Source: Apium graveolens
Lineage: Eukaryota; Streptophyta; Magnoliopsida; Apiales; Apiaceae
Length of the DNA: 64,000 nucleotides
Direction of reading: 5' to 3'
NCBI RefSeq assembly: GCF_009905375.1
Contig: NW_027417076.1
Coordinates: forward strand, 62,001 to 126,000
Position numbers and translations under genes: made by a program
In this document: in pieces, positions 46,970 to 57,099 of the stretch
Layout: each line of letters begins with the position of its first letter
Position numbering within the stretch: the stretch's first letter is position 1
Notes under the pieces: generated by a model
Databases searched by the model: none
What the model was told of the DNA's origin: nothing
Seen by the model: only the letters and a program-made list of their open reading frames with translations

Positions 46970-49320
46970 AAGATAGAGCATATTGATCGTCTTCCTGGGC
47001 AAATACCATCTCGTATTTACCATGAAAACTAAATATAGTATTTTGTTAAACACATTAAATGCACTTATAATTATTATAAAATTATTAATTATGAAATTGC
47101 ATACGGTCATATGCATATATATATATATCGCTTGGGTAACATTCTGTAGAAGGACAACAAACTTTCCTTCTTCAACCATCATGATGCCTAACATAATGTG
47201 TCCAGACGTATAGGAGAAAAAAAAACCTAGATAAGATAAATTACGAAATTTATCAGATTAATTATAATGTAAGTATTCTAAATCATATCTTTTGTGAAAT
47301 AGCCTCTCTGCGGATCACTTTCTCACTTCATTCTACAAAAAAAGGAAAAAATGATGAGAAAAAATGAGAGGAATGAACCAAGCAACTAATAATTCGAAAC
47401 AACAATTTAGGGTGAATTTGATCTAAGGACAATATGATTATTTGAACTTGTAGATGATATCCATATTCAAATTCAAATTATAACAATTCTTAAATTTGCA
47501 GGATGAAGCTATACAGTTTATGCGATGATCATAGATCGTAGCTGTAACTGCTGTAAGTTTAGATCGTCGGTGTCGGATGGTATCAATAGAAAAACGGATC
47601 GATATTTAAAATGTACGAGTTTCTCTATTAAAATGAAATGGGTAATACCTTGTTACGAAATGGGTAACAATTAAAAAAATGGATATCTAGTTTAATATGG
47701 ATAGTCCAAGTTTAAAATGTAAAAATAGTGTAAAATGGGTATTGGAATAATAGTACACATTAACAGTATATTGATTGATGAGACTTCGTAAACGTAGAAG
47801 ATGGATGGTGAGTTTTCAAAGATCATCTCCAACCTAACTCTATATATGCACGTATACATTATTTTGGTTTAAAATTTCTCTCCAATCCAACTCTAAAATT
47901 TACATTATTTTGGTGTCACTAAAAATTACACCAAATTTGATATCACACTAAATTTCTAAATTTTTTATATATTTTCATGTTCCCCTTGTAATACTCCTTT
48001 ATAAAAATAAGTATTTCACAACTTTATTAAATTTCACTTTTGTATTTTAATAATAAAAGAATCTATATAGTATAAGAATGGTGTAAAATTTAGTGTTGAT
48101 GGATTGAATTTGAATTTGAAACTAATTTAGTTTCTATATTATATAAATATAAAAATTATAGAAAAATTGTATAATGATTTGAAGAAGCTTTAATAACTCA
48201 AAAGTATAAGAGACATCCGACTTGACAGTGGGGAAGGAACTGACCAAAGAAGAGAGACTTAACAATACGTATAAAAAGTAGTGTCGTAAAAAGCCGGATC
48301 GACTTAGTCAGGCCAAATATTGTTTAGGGATTAATCGGGTAATTGAGAATTATCGTTAAATGATTAATCAGTCATTAATCAGAATTAATTTATTATTATT
48401 ATTATTTATGGATAACAATACATGTAATTATTTCACTATTTTGATTATACATATATAATTTTATAAATATTTATACAAATAAATGTAAAATATGAAATAT
48501 TAATAAATTAAATATAATTCTTAAGATCTAGCTTATGAATTAAGCTATATTTGAGATGAAAAATTTAAAAAGTATATTATTTAACCATTTAAAATAGTTT
48601 TTTCTTAAACTTTTTACAAATTTATTTATTTATTTTTCTAAATATATTTTCAAATTTTTACTAATGATGCCGATTTTTGACCGATTAACCCGATTTTTGA
48701 CCTAATTAATCCGATTTTCCCGGTATTTGACCGATTTTTGTAAAAAATAAATATTAACCTGAACTTTGCTAAATATGTTCAATTTTCTACAGACTTTCGA
48801 ATAGTGACAAAGGGAAGCGATGATTTTGGGTTCTTCCTCTTTTTGTTTCAAACGAAATTAAACATATTCCCTGAAACAAGACAATATAGAGAGTCTCAAG
48901 CAGGAGAAGATATGCTCGTCCTTGCAATGATACAAGTTAAATAGGTAGTTCATCTAAAATTTTAGGAGATCAAAGAAAAGTCTCACTAAAATCTTACACT
49001 ATCCAACAATTTCCATTTCTGGAATATGACAATTTTAGGACATTTCTATTCTTGTATATAACAACTTGAATTAAAAAAATATTAAATTATTTTAAATAAT
49101 AAAGATTGAATAAATCTGAATATAGGGATGCAAATGCTTTCTCTACTCTTAATAATGACCTCTACAAACTTGAATTCCAATAAATTACAGTGTCTTGTCT
49201 TGGATAAATCTTGTCTATATATAACCCTGTCAACATAACAATAGATGTGCGTGAAAGCCAACTGTAAAAACAACAAATTGAACTCCAATATTAATTTTTT
49301 TTTACACGAATCCGATTGAA
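46970..49320. other. AT-rich intergenic DNA downstream of the BAHD gene
   Basis: No convincing ORF or RNA gene. A stretch at about 48325-48740 has partly inverted ATTAATCGGGT / CCGATTAA words, perhaps an old small DNA transposon, but no clear tips were found. 49082-49288 has a short minus frame without family features. Confidence 0.45.
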
Positions 49321-50664
49321 TTACGAAGTGTAAGCATTGATGTTCAGATCATTTTCAAACTCGATCATATCCGCTTCATTCAAGTTGACAATGGCTTCAA
49401 TTCCCGTCTCACATTTAGTGTCGAACAAAAATATCAACTCTACAGGCATTCCACCAGTAGTCACCCATTCTGGCTTTCCCCATCCGAAATCAACTTCATA
49501 AACCGGAAACCTGCATAATGTACTCAACAGATGAACATCCACTTCTTCATTCCCTTTCTCCTCCTCGATCTCATTAAAATTCTTAGCTACTTCTGAGAAC
49601 ATTTCCTCGGGGCTCGAGATTTTCGAGCATTTCCCTAGAGAATGCCTTAAGCTTTTCCTTAACAGATTCACCAAGTCATGCAACTCTCTTGCATCTGTTT
49701 TGTTGTTATTTATCTTTGTAGGAACCTCCATGTAGAAGTTTCCGCATAGGGAAGTATTGTCTGCTGGCAATGGAGGTACCATCGTGCTCGTCCTTCCCCG
49801 GAGATTGAGATGAAGATACAATGTAGACTGCTTACGTTTCGATTGGTTGGCAGCAATGTTAACTAGAGACTTCCATATTGTGGATGTCACAACTTCTACT
49901 CGTGTAGGCCGGCTAATATTTGTCGATTTACTAACCTTGGCTTTTAAGGTTAATATTGCATTTTCATTAAACACAAATCTCTTTGTAACAATCTTGCCTT
50001 CCTTTATCTTCGAAGATGGTACCAGAGCTGGCTTGATCTCTGCTGATAAGTCTCTAGATGGAAAATACTTTGCGACGCCAAATTCATAATTATTACGTTT
50101 TGTAGAATAAATATCTTCGTGATTGGCTAATAGATCACTTGTAGTAACAGCCCATTCATGAACAAATGTTGCAGCTGTGTATCCATCAGCTACAATATGT
50201 GAAAGAAGTATAGCAATAGATAATCCACCACATTTGAACATGGACACTTTTATTCCCATAATTGGAGTAGTAACCAAACTAGTTTCTCCAATGCTAGTCC
50301 ACGGAACAAGATCATTCACTAATTCGACATTTTTACGTGCAATGCCGAGAAATGCATCTAGTTCAAGATCAATTTCAGCTTCAACATACAACACACCCTC
50401 GTCATTACAATCAACGTAGAAGCCGTCTTGAACAAACCTTCCGGCAAAAGGATAAAACTTAGTAAGGGCTTGAGACAGAGAATTGATCAAATGTTTGCGG
50501 ATTTCGTGTTGGGTAATGATGTTATTGCGGTAAAAGGATACCAAAGGTACGTGTGCAGGAGGAGCAAGTTGATCAAAGAAGGATAACTTGCAAGTTCTCA
50601 AGTGCTCAGCTGTTGGAACTGCTGGCTTTACAATTCTTTCGGACATGATGACTCCATTTGCCAT
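49321..50664 (-). CDS. BAHD acyltransferase (vinorine synthase-like clade), intact single exon
   Basis: 447 residues, the usual length of the family. It begins MANGVIMSERIVKPAVPTAE. FYPFAGR is at 70-76, the catalytic HxxxD (HIVAD) at 156-160, and the structural DFGWG at 392-396, all intact. BAHD enzymes are soluble cytosolic proteins that move an acyl group from an acyl-CoA to an alcohol or amine of a specialised metabolite. The divergence and the KLSFFDQLAPP and LCGNFYMEVP blocks look like the clade with vinorine synthase and other alkaloid/terpenoid O-acetyltransferases, but the substrate cannot be deduced. A TATA box lies about 130 bp upstream. It is the only undamaged host gene here, isolated between a CACTA element and a viral fragment. 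Confidence 0.95.
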   Translation of the reverse strand: MANGVIMSERIVKPAVPTAEHLRTCKLSFFDQLAPPAHVPLVSFYRNNIITQHEIRKHLINSLSQALTKFYPFAGRFVQDGFYVDCNDEGVLYVEAEIDLELDAFLGIARKNVELVNDLVPWTSIGETSLVTTPIMGIKVSMFKCGGLSIAILLSHIVADGYTAATFVHEWAVTTSDLLANHEDIYSTKRNNYEFGVAKYFPSRDLSAEIKPALVPSSKIKEGKIVTKRFVFNENAILTLKAKVSKSTNISRPTRVEVVTSTIWKSLVNIAANQSKRKQSTLYLHLNLRGRTSTMVPPLPADNTSLCGNFYMEVPTKINNNKTDARELHDLVNLLRKSLRHSLGKCSKISSPEEMFSEVAKNFNEIEEEKGNEEVDVHLLSTLCRFPVYEVDFGWGKPEWVTTGGMPVELIFLFDTKCETGIEAIVNLNEADMIEFENDLNINAYTS

Positions 50665-50789
50665 TGGTGTAGAACTAAAAAAGATTTGAAAAGGTTATGT
50701 GTATAGAGTAATCAAATGAGAGCGAAAATGTTGAATAGAAAGGATAAGTAAGATTAGTGAGGTGGATGTTAAACTCATGTGAAGATGTT

Positions 50790-50799
50790 CTATTTATAG
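50790..50799 (-). promoter_or_regulatory. TATA box of the BAHD gene
   Basis: CTATAAATAG on the minus strand, 126-135 bp before the ATG. This implies a 5' leader of roughly 95-100 nt. No other TATA of equal quality is closer. Confidence 0.7.
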
Positions 50800-52638
50800 T
50801 ACTAGTAGAAGATTAGATGAATTAATTAATTTCCATATATTCATTCTTTCTTTTGATGTGGTAGTTTCCATGTGCCTTACTTTTAGTCTTTAGGCACATA
50901 GCTTGGGTTTGTAAACGAAAAAAACATCACGTTTGTTTCCTAAAAAAGCCATTTGCTATAGTGCGTTATACGCGGGAAGGAATATTAATATGAATTTTGT
51001 TGCCAAACGCCACCTCCTATTGACTGTCATGTTGGTGCCTTTAACCATAGATTAACGGGAGCACATAGAGAAACTGGTCAGCACACACTCGATTCAGTTC
51101 AGATTATAATATTATAACGTAGAAGAAGCACTTGGTTGTTAGCTTCTTTTTACCCTAATTTAATATTTCTTTTAGCCACCGAATACGACACTTGAGAAAG
51201 TTATTCTCTATATAAAATAACCTTTCATATATCTAAGTATTTTTATCAAAGGTGATCCAAGCGGGGATGTTGGGTGGCGGCTGTATGGCATGATGTCGTA
51301 ACCAAAGACGTTAATTATGTCATGGACGATGTACACATACGTAGTTAGCCGCAGATAGAGTGGGTCACTTGTGCGGGTTTAAACCGTCCGTTCGGGATCA
51401 GATTTATTCGGCCCGAAGCGGGCCGGTTCAAAATCACACAATTTGTTAAAAGTCACGAACCAGTTACGAATCCTAATTTAGAAATTGGGACTGTACCGGC
51501 CCACACTAACTCGGCATGAACATGACCTGAACGAGCCGCACGCTCTGCACAACCTGCACAGTCCTGCAATTGTGCGCCAGTCTTTTTTCCACTAACGGAA
51601 ACCTGCTACTACTCTGCAATTCTGCAAGGCTGCAAGGTCTCTGCAACTCTTTACAACGGTCTTCTTCCTGCAATGGTCCTCTCTCTGATACCAATTTCTG
51701 GGGGTAGGTTTCTATTTTTGATCGTTTATATATCTAACAACCCTAAAGAGAGAAGGCGCATTAAAATACATATTCATATCGATTAATATGGTTATTTTAC
51801 GCATGTAGTAAGCAGTTGACAAAAACGAATTCATTTTTATGAAATCATCCCTATAACCTCATACTAATTAAACATCACAATCTTAGAGAACATTATTTTA
51901 TAATGCTATCATACACAATAAGATTATGAATCAGAATTTTTACCTCTTACAATAGCTTTCTGGTCACCGGAAGTCTCAACTCACCCTTGCCCTATTATCC
52001 TTAACGCTCTCCAAGCTCCTTTGGATATTTTTGGCTGGATGCAGGAGTTCTCACACGGTCTCTTCCATATTGCTATTCTTCAAGGTATTTTCTGAATCAC
52101 TCCTGATTGTATATAATACATATAAAATAATCTTTTCTATTATTATGATATATCCTTAGTAGAGATTATAGAGAGTGACGAAGTTTAGCCAGACATATTC
52201 AAAGAGAGAATTTAACTTCAGAAATTTCAGATGTCTTCTACATTTCATGCATGGACTTATTTATAGTAGTCCTTCTATATGGTTACAGATTACCGGGATA
52301 ATCGATTTCTTTTACATAATTACTAATAATTCTCTTTTGCAGGTTTTTTCCAAGAATCTTTTATTTTCTTTGTCTGCCATTTCTTTGTCTGTCATTTCTT
52401 CTTTTGTCGTCTCTTCATATTTTCTTCATCTTTATCTTCTGTGTCAGCCATGATATCTTGCAGGATCTATCATCTTTTCCAGGGAATCTGCTTTTTCTTT
52501 TTCTTCTTTCTCCATTTTTGTCATTTTGCCTTTTTGTTGTTGAAGGGAATCTTCTATCTCCTGGTAATATAACTTTTCATATTTTTTGGTTTTAACCATT
52601 CAATTTACAGTGTTTTGGTGTATCACACCATTTTTGTA
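50800..52638. other. intergenic region upstream of the BAHD gene
   Basis: No gene recognised. 51375-51500 has GC-rich words with GGCCCG/CGGGCC inversions. 51590-51680 is rich in CTGCA. 51685-51700 has a primer-binding-site-like word (see separate entry). 52270-52620 is a long CT/TTTC-rich stretch on the plus strand that abuts the pararetroviral fragment and may belong to it. Confidence 0.45.
51500..51790 (-). mobile_element. possible small LTR-type (TRIM-like) remnant
   Basis: On the minus strand TTGGTATCAGAG (about 51684-51695) resembles a Met primer-binding site. Some 35-50 bases upstream of it is GATATATAAACG, a TATA-like box. No second LTR was found and the borders are not defined, so this is only a candidate. 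The gene-free CTGCA-rich stretch to its left would be internal sequence. Confidence 0.25.
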
Positions 52639-53670
52639 TCATGCAAAGGGATCAGAATTCCCTTTATCATCATCTTTTAGACTGATAATAGGTCTCTTTC
52701 TAAGACCTGTTATTCTTTGATAATATTCAGTAGTATGTTTTGCATGATTATATTTCAGGTTTTCTATTTTATCAAGCATTATTTCTAATGCCATATTACC
52801 TGAATTTTGTATAATATTATCATAATATAAGGTTATTATACTTTCGGTGAAACCTCCACCATGGCTTTCAGAAATGATTATAACTTTCCGAGCTCGTAGT
52901 ATATCTTGTATTTTGGACCTGAGGGTAGCTAGTCCAATGGCTCGTTTTTCACATAACCATTCCTGGAATTTGTTAATATCACAGGGATTTGGCAATTTCA
53001 AGCTTTTGGTTTCTCCCACAATATCTGCCATATTCCTTCCCAATTTAAATAGTTGACATATTATTATGGGTTTTCCAACTAGATCAGTTGATGCATCAAA
53101 AACTTGTATTCCGTATGAGCCTGCTCCCATTTCCCGTACCATAGCTTCCATGGATTTGACAATTATACTTGGTAGTTTTGATATACAATACATGGTTTCA
53201 TTTGTTAAGATCTTATCAACAAAACCATGTATAAACAGGTTATAGACTATGTCAGATTTTGCATTTTCACAACAAATATATCTGGGATATTTTGTAGATT
53301 TTGTCAGTCTGCAAATATCAGGGTTAGATTTATAATCATAATATTTCATCATTTGCTCATATGTTTTCACTATCTCAGGTGAGTGTTTCAGCTTATCACT
53401 CATTGATAAATTTGACAAAGTAGTTGATATGTTGGTTGAAGGTGATGGCATGGTTGCAAGCTTTGATGAAAATATTATAGGTTTTATTGTAGGGATTGCA
53501 ACTGAAGCTTGTAGAGTTGTTTTGTCTTTTACAGCTTCCATAATTTGTTTCAGAAAATGTTGGTTCTCCTGAACCAAGATTTCTATTTCCTTTTGGAGTT
53601 TGGTGATTTTCTCATTATTGGTTGATATATAAGAAGTGACATCAGTGATATATTTCTCAAAAAATTTCAT
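52639..53670 (-). CDS. ORF of an endogenous caulimovirid downstream of RNase H (unidentified product)
   Basis: 343 codons, uninterrupted, starting MKFFEKYITDVTSYISTNNE. The first ~45 residues (KITKLQKEIEILVQENQHFL) look like a coiled coil. The rest is a globular region with no motif I can name. In reading order it follows the RNase H, the place where caulimoviruses and relatives put their last ORF (inclusion-body/transactivator protein), but that is position only. The frame is open while the upstream RNase H is broken, which is notable. Old viral sequence in the genome; no sign of an intact virus. Confidence 0.5.
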   Translation of the reverse strand: MKFFEKYITDVTSYISTNNEKITKLQKEIEILVQENQHFLKQIMEAVKDKTTLQASVAIPTIKPIIFSSKLATMPSPSTNISTTLSNLSMSDKLKHSPEIVKTYEQMMKYYDYKSNPDICRLTKSTKYPRYICCENAKSDIVYNLFIHGFVDKILTNETMYCISKLPSIIVKSMEAMVREMGAGSYGIQVFDASTDLVGKPIIICQLFKLGRNMADIVGETKSLKLPNPCDINKFQEWLCEKRAIGLATLRSKIQDILRARKVIIISESHGGGFTESIITLYYDNIIQNSGNMALEIMLDKIENLKYNHAKHTTEYYQRITGLRKRPIISLKDDDKGNSDPFA

Positions 53671-54003
53671 CTTTTGTTATCCTGCTAAGAACAAGAAATA
53701 ATTAAATTTTCCCTTTACAAAAACAAAATGCATGACATTCAATGGCATTTAATTTTCTAATAATTGATATTAATAATTCATCAATATACCTTCTATTAGA
53801 AGTGAAATAATAACCAATGTGTTTTTCTATTTCTAGAAATCCTTTATATACTTCTTCTAGTTTTTCTGTATTATTTTCATCTAATCCTTCGAGAGCAAAA
53901 CTTTTTATGAATTCTACAGCTTCTGAAGTAGTAGTCCATATTATTAAAGATCCCGATATTATTTTCCATGATTGAGCTTGTCTTCCTGTATATTATATGT
54001 TCA
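53671..54003 (-). other. decayed linker between viral RNase H and the last ORF
   Basis: Stop-rich in all frames, AT-rich. No feature recognised. Confidence 0.4.
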
Positions 54004-54385
54004 TTATTTATTTTCTCTACTAAGATAGTCAGCTAACACATTTTTTGTTCCTGATATATTTTTTATTACAAAATCATAACAACAGAAAAAAGATTGCCAT
54101 TTTCTTCTTTTATTTAATTCTGGTAATAATTCTATTTTATTAGTAATAAAGGCTTTTACTTGAGTATTATCTGTTCTTACTACAAATTTAACAGGCAATA
54201 AATGATAATGAAACTTCTTAATCCCATATTTTACAGCTAATAGTTCTTTTTCATTTATGTGGTAGTTTGATTCATTAGATTTTCAAGTTCCACCTGCATA
54301 TCCACATATATGTGGCCTTTCTTTATCTATGTCATCCTTCTCATATGCTATTAGGACTGCTGTTGACGGAGGCCATATCTGCGAT
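54004..54385 (-). pseudogene. RNase H fragment of an endogenous pararetrovirus (Caulimoviridae)
   Basis: The minus-strand frame reads AVLIAYEKDDI, HICGYAGGT, a stop, then NEKELLAVKYGIKKFHYHLL, FVVRTDNTQVKAFITNK and ISGTKNVLADYLSRE. This is the C-terminal RNase H of pararetroviral polymerase. It resembles gypsy RNase H, but the R-TDN-x-x-V and GTKNVLADxLSR forms are those of caulimovirids. Reverse transcriptase, protease, coat and movement regions are absent. The fragment ends abruptly near 54385 where Tat-type sequence begins. Confidence 0.75.
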
Positions 54386-54779
54386 ATAAACATGAAAAGT
54401 GATTAGTTATGTACAAGAAGACGCGTCCTGAAAGTAAGACGCGTCCATATTATGATGCTACATGCATTAAAAGATGGCAATCAAAATAAGTAAGTGTGTA
54501 AAGATATAACAAGGAAAGTGAAAAATATGAGTAATGCATATGTGTGTCATGCAAAGAATGACGCGCCCTATACATATAGCGCGCCTTGCCTAGGGACATA
54601 TTGGCTATGACAGATTATGGAAAAACATAAGCCGTGGGAATATAAAACAGGCAGGACGCGCCCTTAGTAGATGTATGTGCGTGAAATATTTTTGATTTTT
54701 ATGAAGGTTGACATTTTACGAATGGGGAGCTAATGATTGTAGCTGTGGACGCGTCCAAAAACTTATGACGCGTCCTCCC

Positions 54780-56087
54780 TCACTTAAACTTACCTTGTTC
54801 TAAGTTGAATTGCTTACTAATATCGATTTCGATCACCTCCGCGGCACTAAGGCCCCTGGTTTTTTCTGAGGTTGTAAGAACGGGTTTGCCGTTGTGAAAC
54901 TCACGAAACTTGCAGATAGAGCCAACCCGGGAAGACAACGCGCCCACCAGCTTAAGGTTGTCTTCTTTAATCATGTCCTTGAGGTTAAAATGCTTCTCTG
55001 CATATTGGAGAACCTTGTCTGCCCTCTTTTTCCTTTTCCCTGATAGTTCCTTCTGGACTCTTTTATCTAGAGATAAAGGATAGTAAGAATTTGTTAAAGG
55101 AAAAGGGAGGATGCGCCATATCACGAGGACGCGTCCATTGTATGAAATCATGTTTTGCGAGTCACTTACTTGGTTCTAAATTGAAACGAACACGGGATCT
55201 CTTGACGTCATAGATATAGAAGAAGGGTTCTTTCCAATCCCTTTCATGGCTGATCTTGCCCTCATTAAATCCCTTGTTGTTCAGCCACTTGTTGACAACG
55301 AAGAAGTGATAACCAGGAATTGATTTTCTTATGCTGAAAAAGAAGCTGAATTCCTTCATAGGGGCGCGCCCAGTCTGAGGTTGTGGTTCATCATGTACAA
55401 AGCCCAAGCCACTTTGTATGAGTTTGGAGACAGTTGGATCGGAGCAACGTCATACCACTTCAGGATCTTCTTAATGTATGGGTGCAAGGGCGCGCCCACG
55501 CCTAGAGAAATCAATTTTGGTGTAAGCACCATTCTGGGGATCCTTTGGTTCCCGATGTTGAAGATGTATGGTCTCATGGTCCGAAGAGGGCGCACCCAGA
55601 TGCCTTCCATGTCGTAGTATTTCATGTGCCATTGGATTTCCAGGTCAGTCGCAGTAGAATCAAGGGCTACGCATGCCAGCTTACCTTCTTTTTTCCTTCT
55701 AGCATTTTTCTCTGCTTGAGTAAGGGTACCGAGCCTCGCCCAGTTACAATATACTTCTACATCTGAAGGTTCCCAATGCTCTAGGGGAGAATCAGACTTC
55801 TGAGGAGATACGGGGTATGTCTCAGGGTCAGGAACCCTTCTTTCGAACTCACTTACACTATGACGGGACGCGTCCCCAGAATGAGCCGCGTCCTGAGAAG
55901 TTGACGCGTCATGTGTGTTTGACGCGTCCATATCTAAAACAGTTGTTCCTCGGGGCTTTTGGCTTGTGGTAGGAACAATTTCATCGTCCGTCCAATCTTC
56001 GATGGCGGCCCTAGTATGGAGAACTGGAGTTCTTTGCCTTTTAACTCCCTTCTTTTCCATTCTTGAGCTTATGGGAACATGGTCCAT
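54780..56087 (-). pseudogene. antisense ORF of the Tat element, intron-bearing (Transposase_28-like)
   Basis: Opposite in direction to gag. Exon 1, from 56087, begins MDHVPISSRMEKKGVKRQRT and contains a DAS-rich stretch encoded by the GACGCGTC motifs, then VLTPKLISLGVGAPLHPYIK and QLSPNSYKVAWALYMMN. It shifts by one base near 55365 within a GGGCGCGCCC word and continues MKEFSFFFSIRKSIPGYHFF and KNWKDRF-like ERDWKEPFFYIYD. There is a donor (AA/GTAAGTGA near 55166) and an acceptor (CTCTAG near 55068), then KRVQKELSGKRKKRADKVLQ to FNLEQG, and another GTAAGT. The pattern matches the Pfam 'putative gypsy type transposon' family often found antisense in Tat elements. Role unknown. Confidence 0.65.
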
Positions 56088-57084
56088 GGAATCGGAGCTG
56101 GATTCAGAAATTATTGAGTTTTTTGATTTAAGGGAACCAAAGACGCGTCTTTCTGCTCTAAGGAAGGAATTCGTCCTGTGGATTTCGGGAGAATCGGTTT
56201 AAAAGAGATCAGGTTTGGGGAATAGATTCCAATACATTTGTTGAGAGCCTTAAATGGGTGAAATGGTGAGGAAGAAGACGCGTCCTCCAGCTGCAAAATA
56301 AGGAATAAACATTTGAGGATGCGTCCAAAAAAAAGAGATGGTGAATGAATGAACCGTAAGGAAGATGCTAGTGATACTTGAGGACGCGTCCTAAGAACCT
56401 ATCGTATGAAATTCACTATCAATACGCGTCCTAGTAAGGTGTTGCCCTTATATGACCTTTAGTTAAAACGGCTTAAACATATGCCTTTAATAAAGGAAAA
56501 TAAGACGCGCCTTGACGGGAAGACGCGTCCTACGTGGTTATGATGCGGAGGAATATTAATCGGCTGTTAGCAATTTGGGGGAAATATGATAAAATCCTAG
56601 AAACATGTAGTTGGGAGATCAGGGAAGCTAAACATGTTATATTTGCCTATACATACATATATATACATACAAACGAACATGAAGAGCAGTTGATATGAAC
56701 ATGAGATATACGAACGGTTTCTTGCTCATTAAAACCAATGTATTTGGCCAAATAAAGAAATAAGAAGAAATTTGTGTACCTTTTGAGTTGAGGAGTGGAT
56801 TGAGCTAAAGAAATCAGGAAATGGCCGGCTAAATCGTTGGGGTTTCGAGCTCAAAGTTTAGAGGCGACGGTGATGGTGGTTTTCTGAGAAGGTGAAGGAT
56901 GAAAATGACGGTTACGCCTCTGGGTATTTATAGGGAAAGATATAGCTGACATGGAGGACAGCTGTATGTTGTGAGTACAGAGTAAAGGCAAGACGCGTCC
57001 TCTGCTTTGGACGCGTCCTGTGAACCAAATTTCATTGCTTGGATTGTAGGATAAAAATTCCAATTTTGTTCTTAACTGCAAGTG

Positions 57085-57099
57085 GAATTTGGGGGTAGT
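57085..57099 (+). other. polypurine tract before the Tat LTR
   Basis: AATTTGGGGGTAG(T) directly before the TGTTATATCC tip. Confidence 0.65.

Noticed and set aside
48325..48740. Candidate small inverted-repeat transposon with ATTAATCGGG / CCGATTAA words
   Set aside because: No exact terminal repeats and no target duplication could be found by eye, so it was not called.
49847..50419. Plus-strand ORFs inside the BAHD gene
   Set aside because: Antisense shadows of a verified coding frame; composition fits the complement of BAHD codons.
55381..55766. Plus-strand ORFs overlapping the Tat antisense ORF
   Set aside because: The minus-strand frame has the family blocks and splice signals; the plus-strand frames do not.
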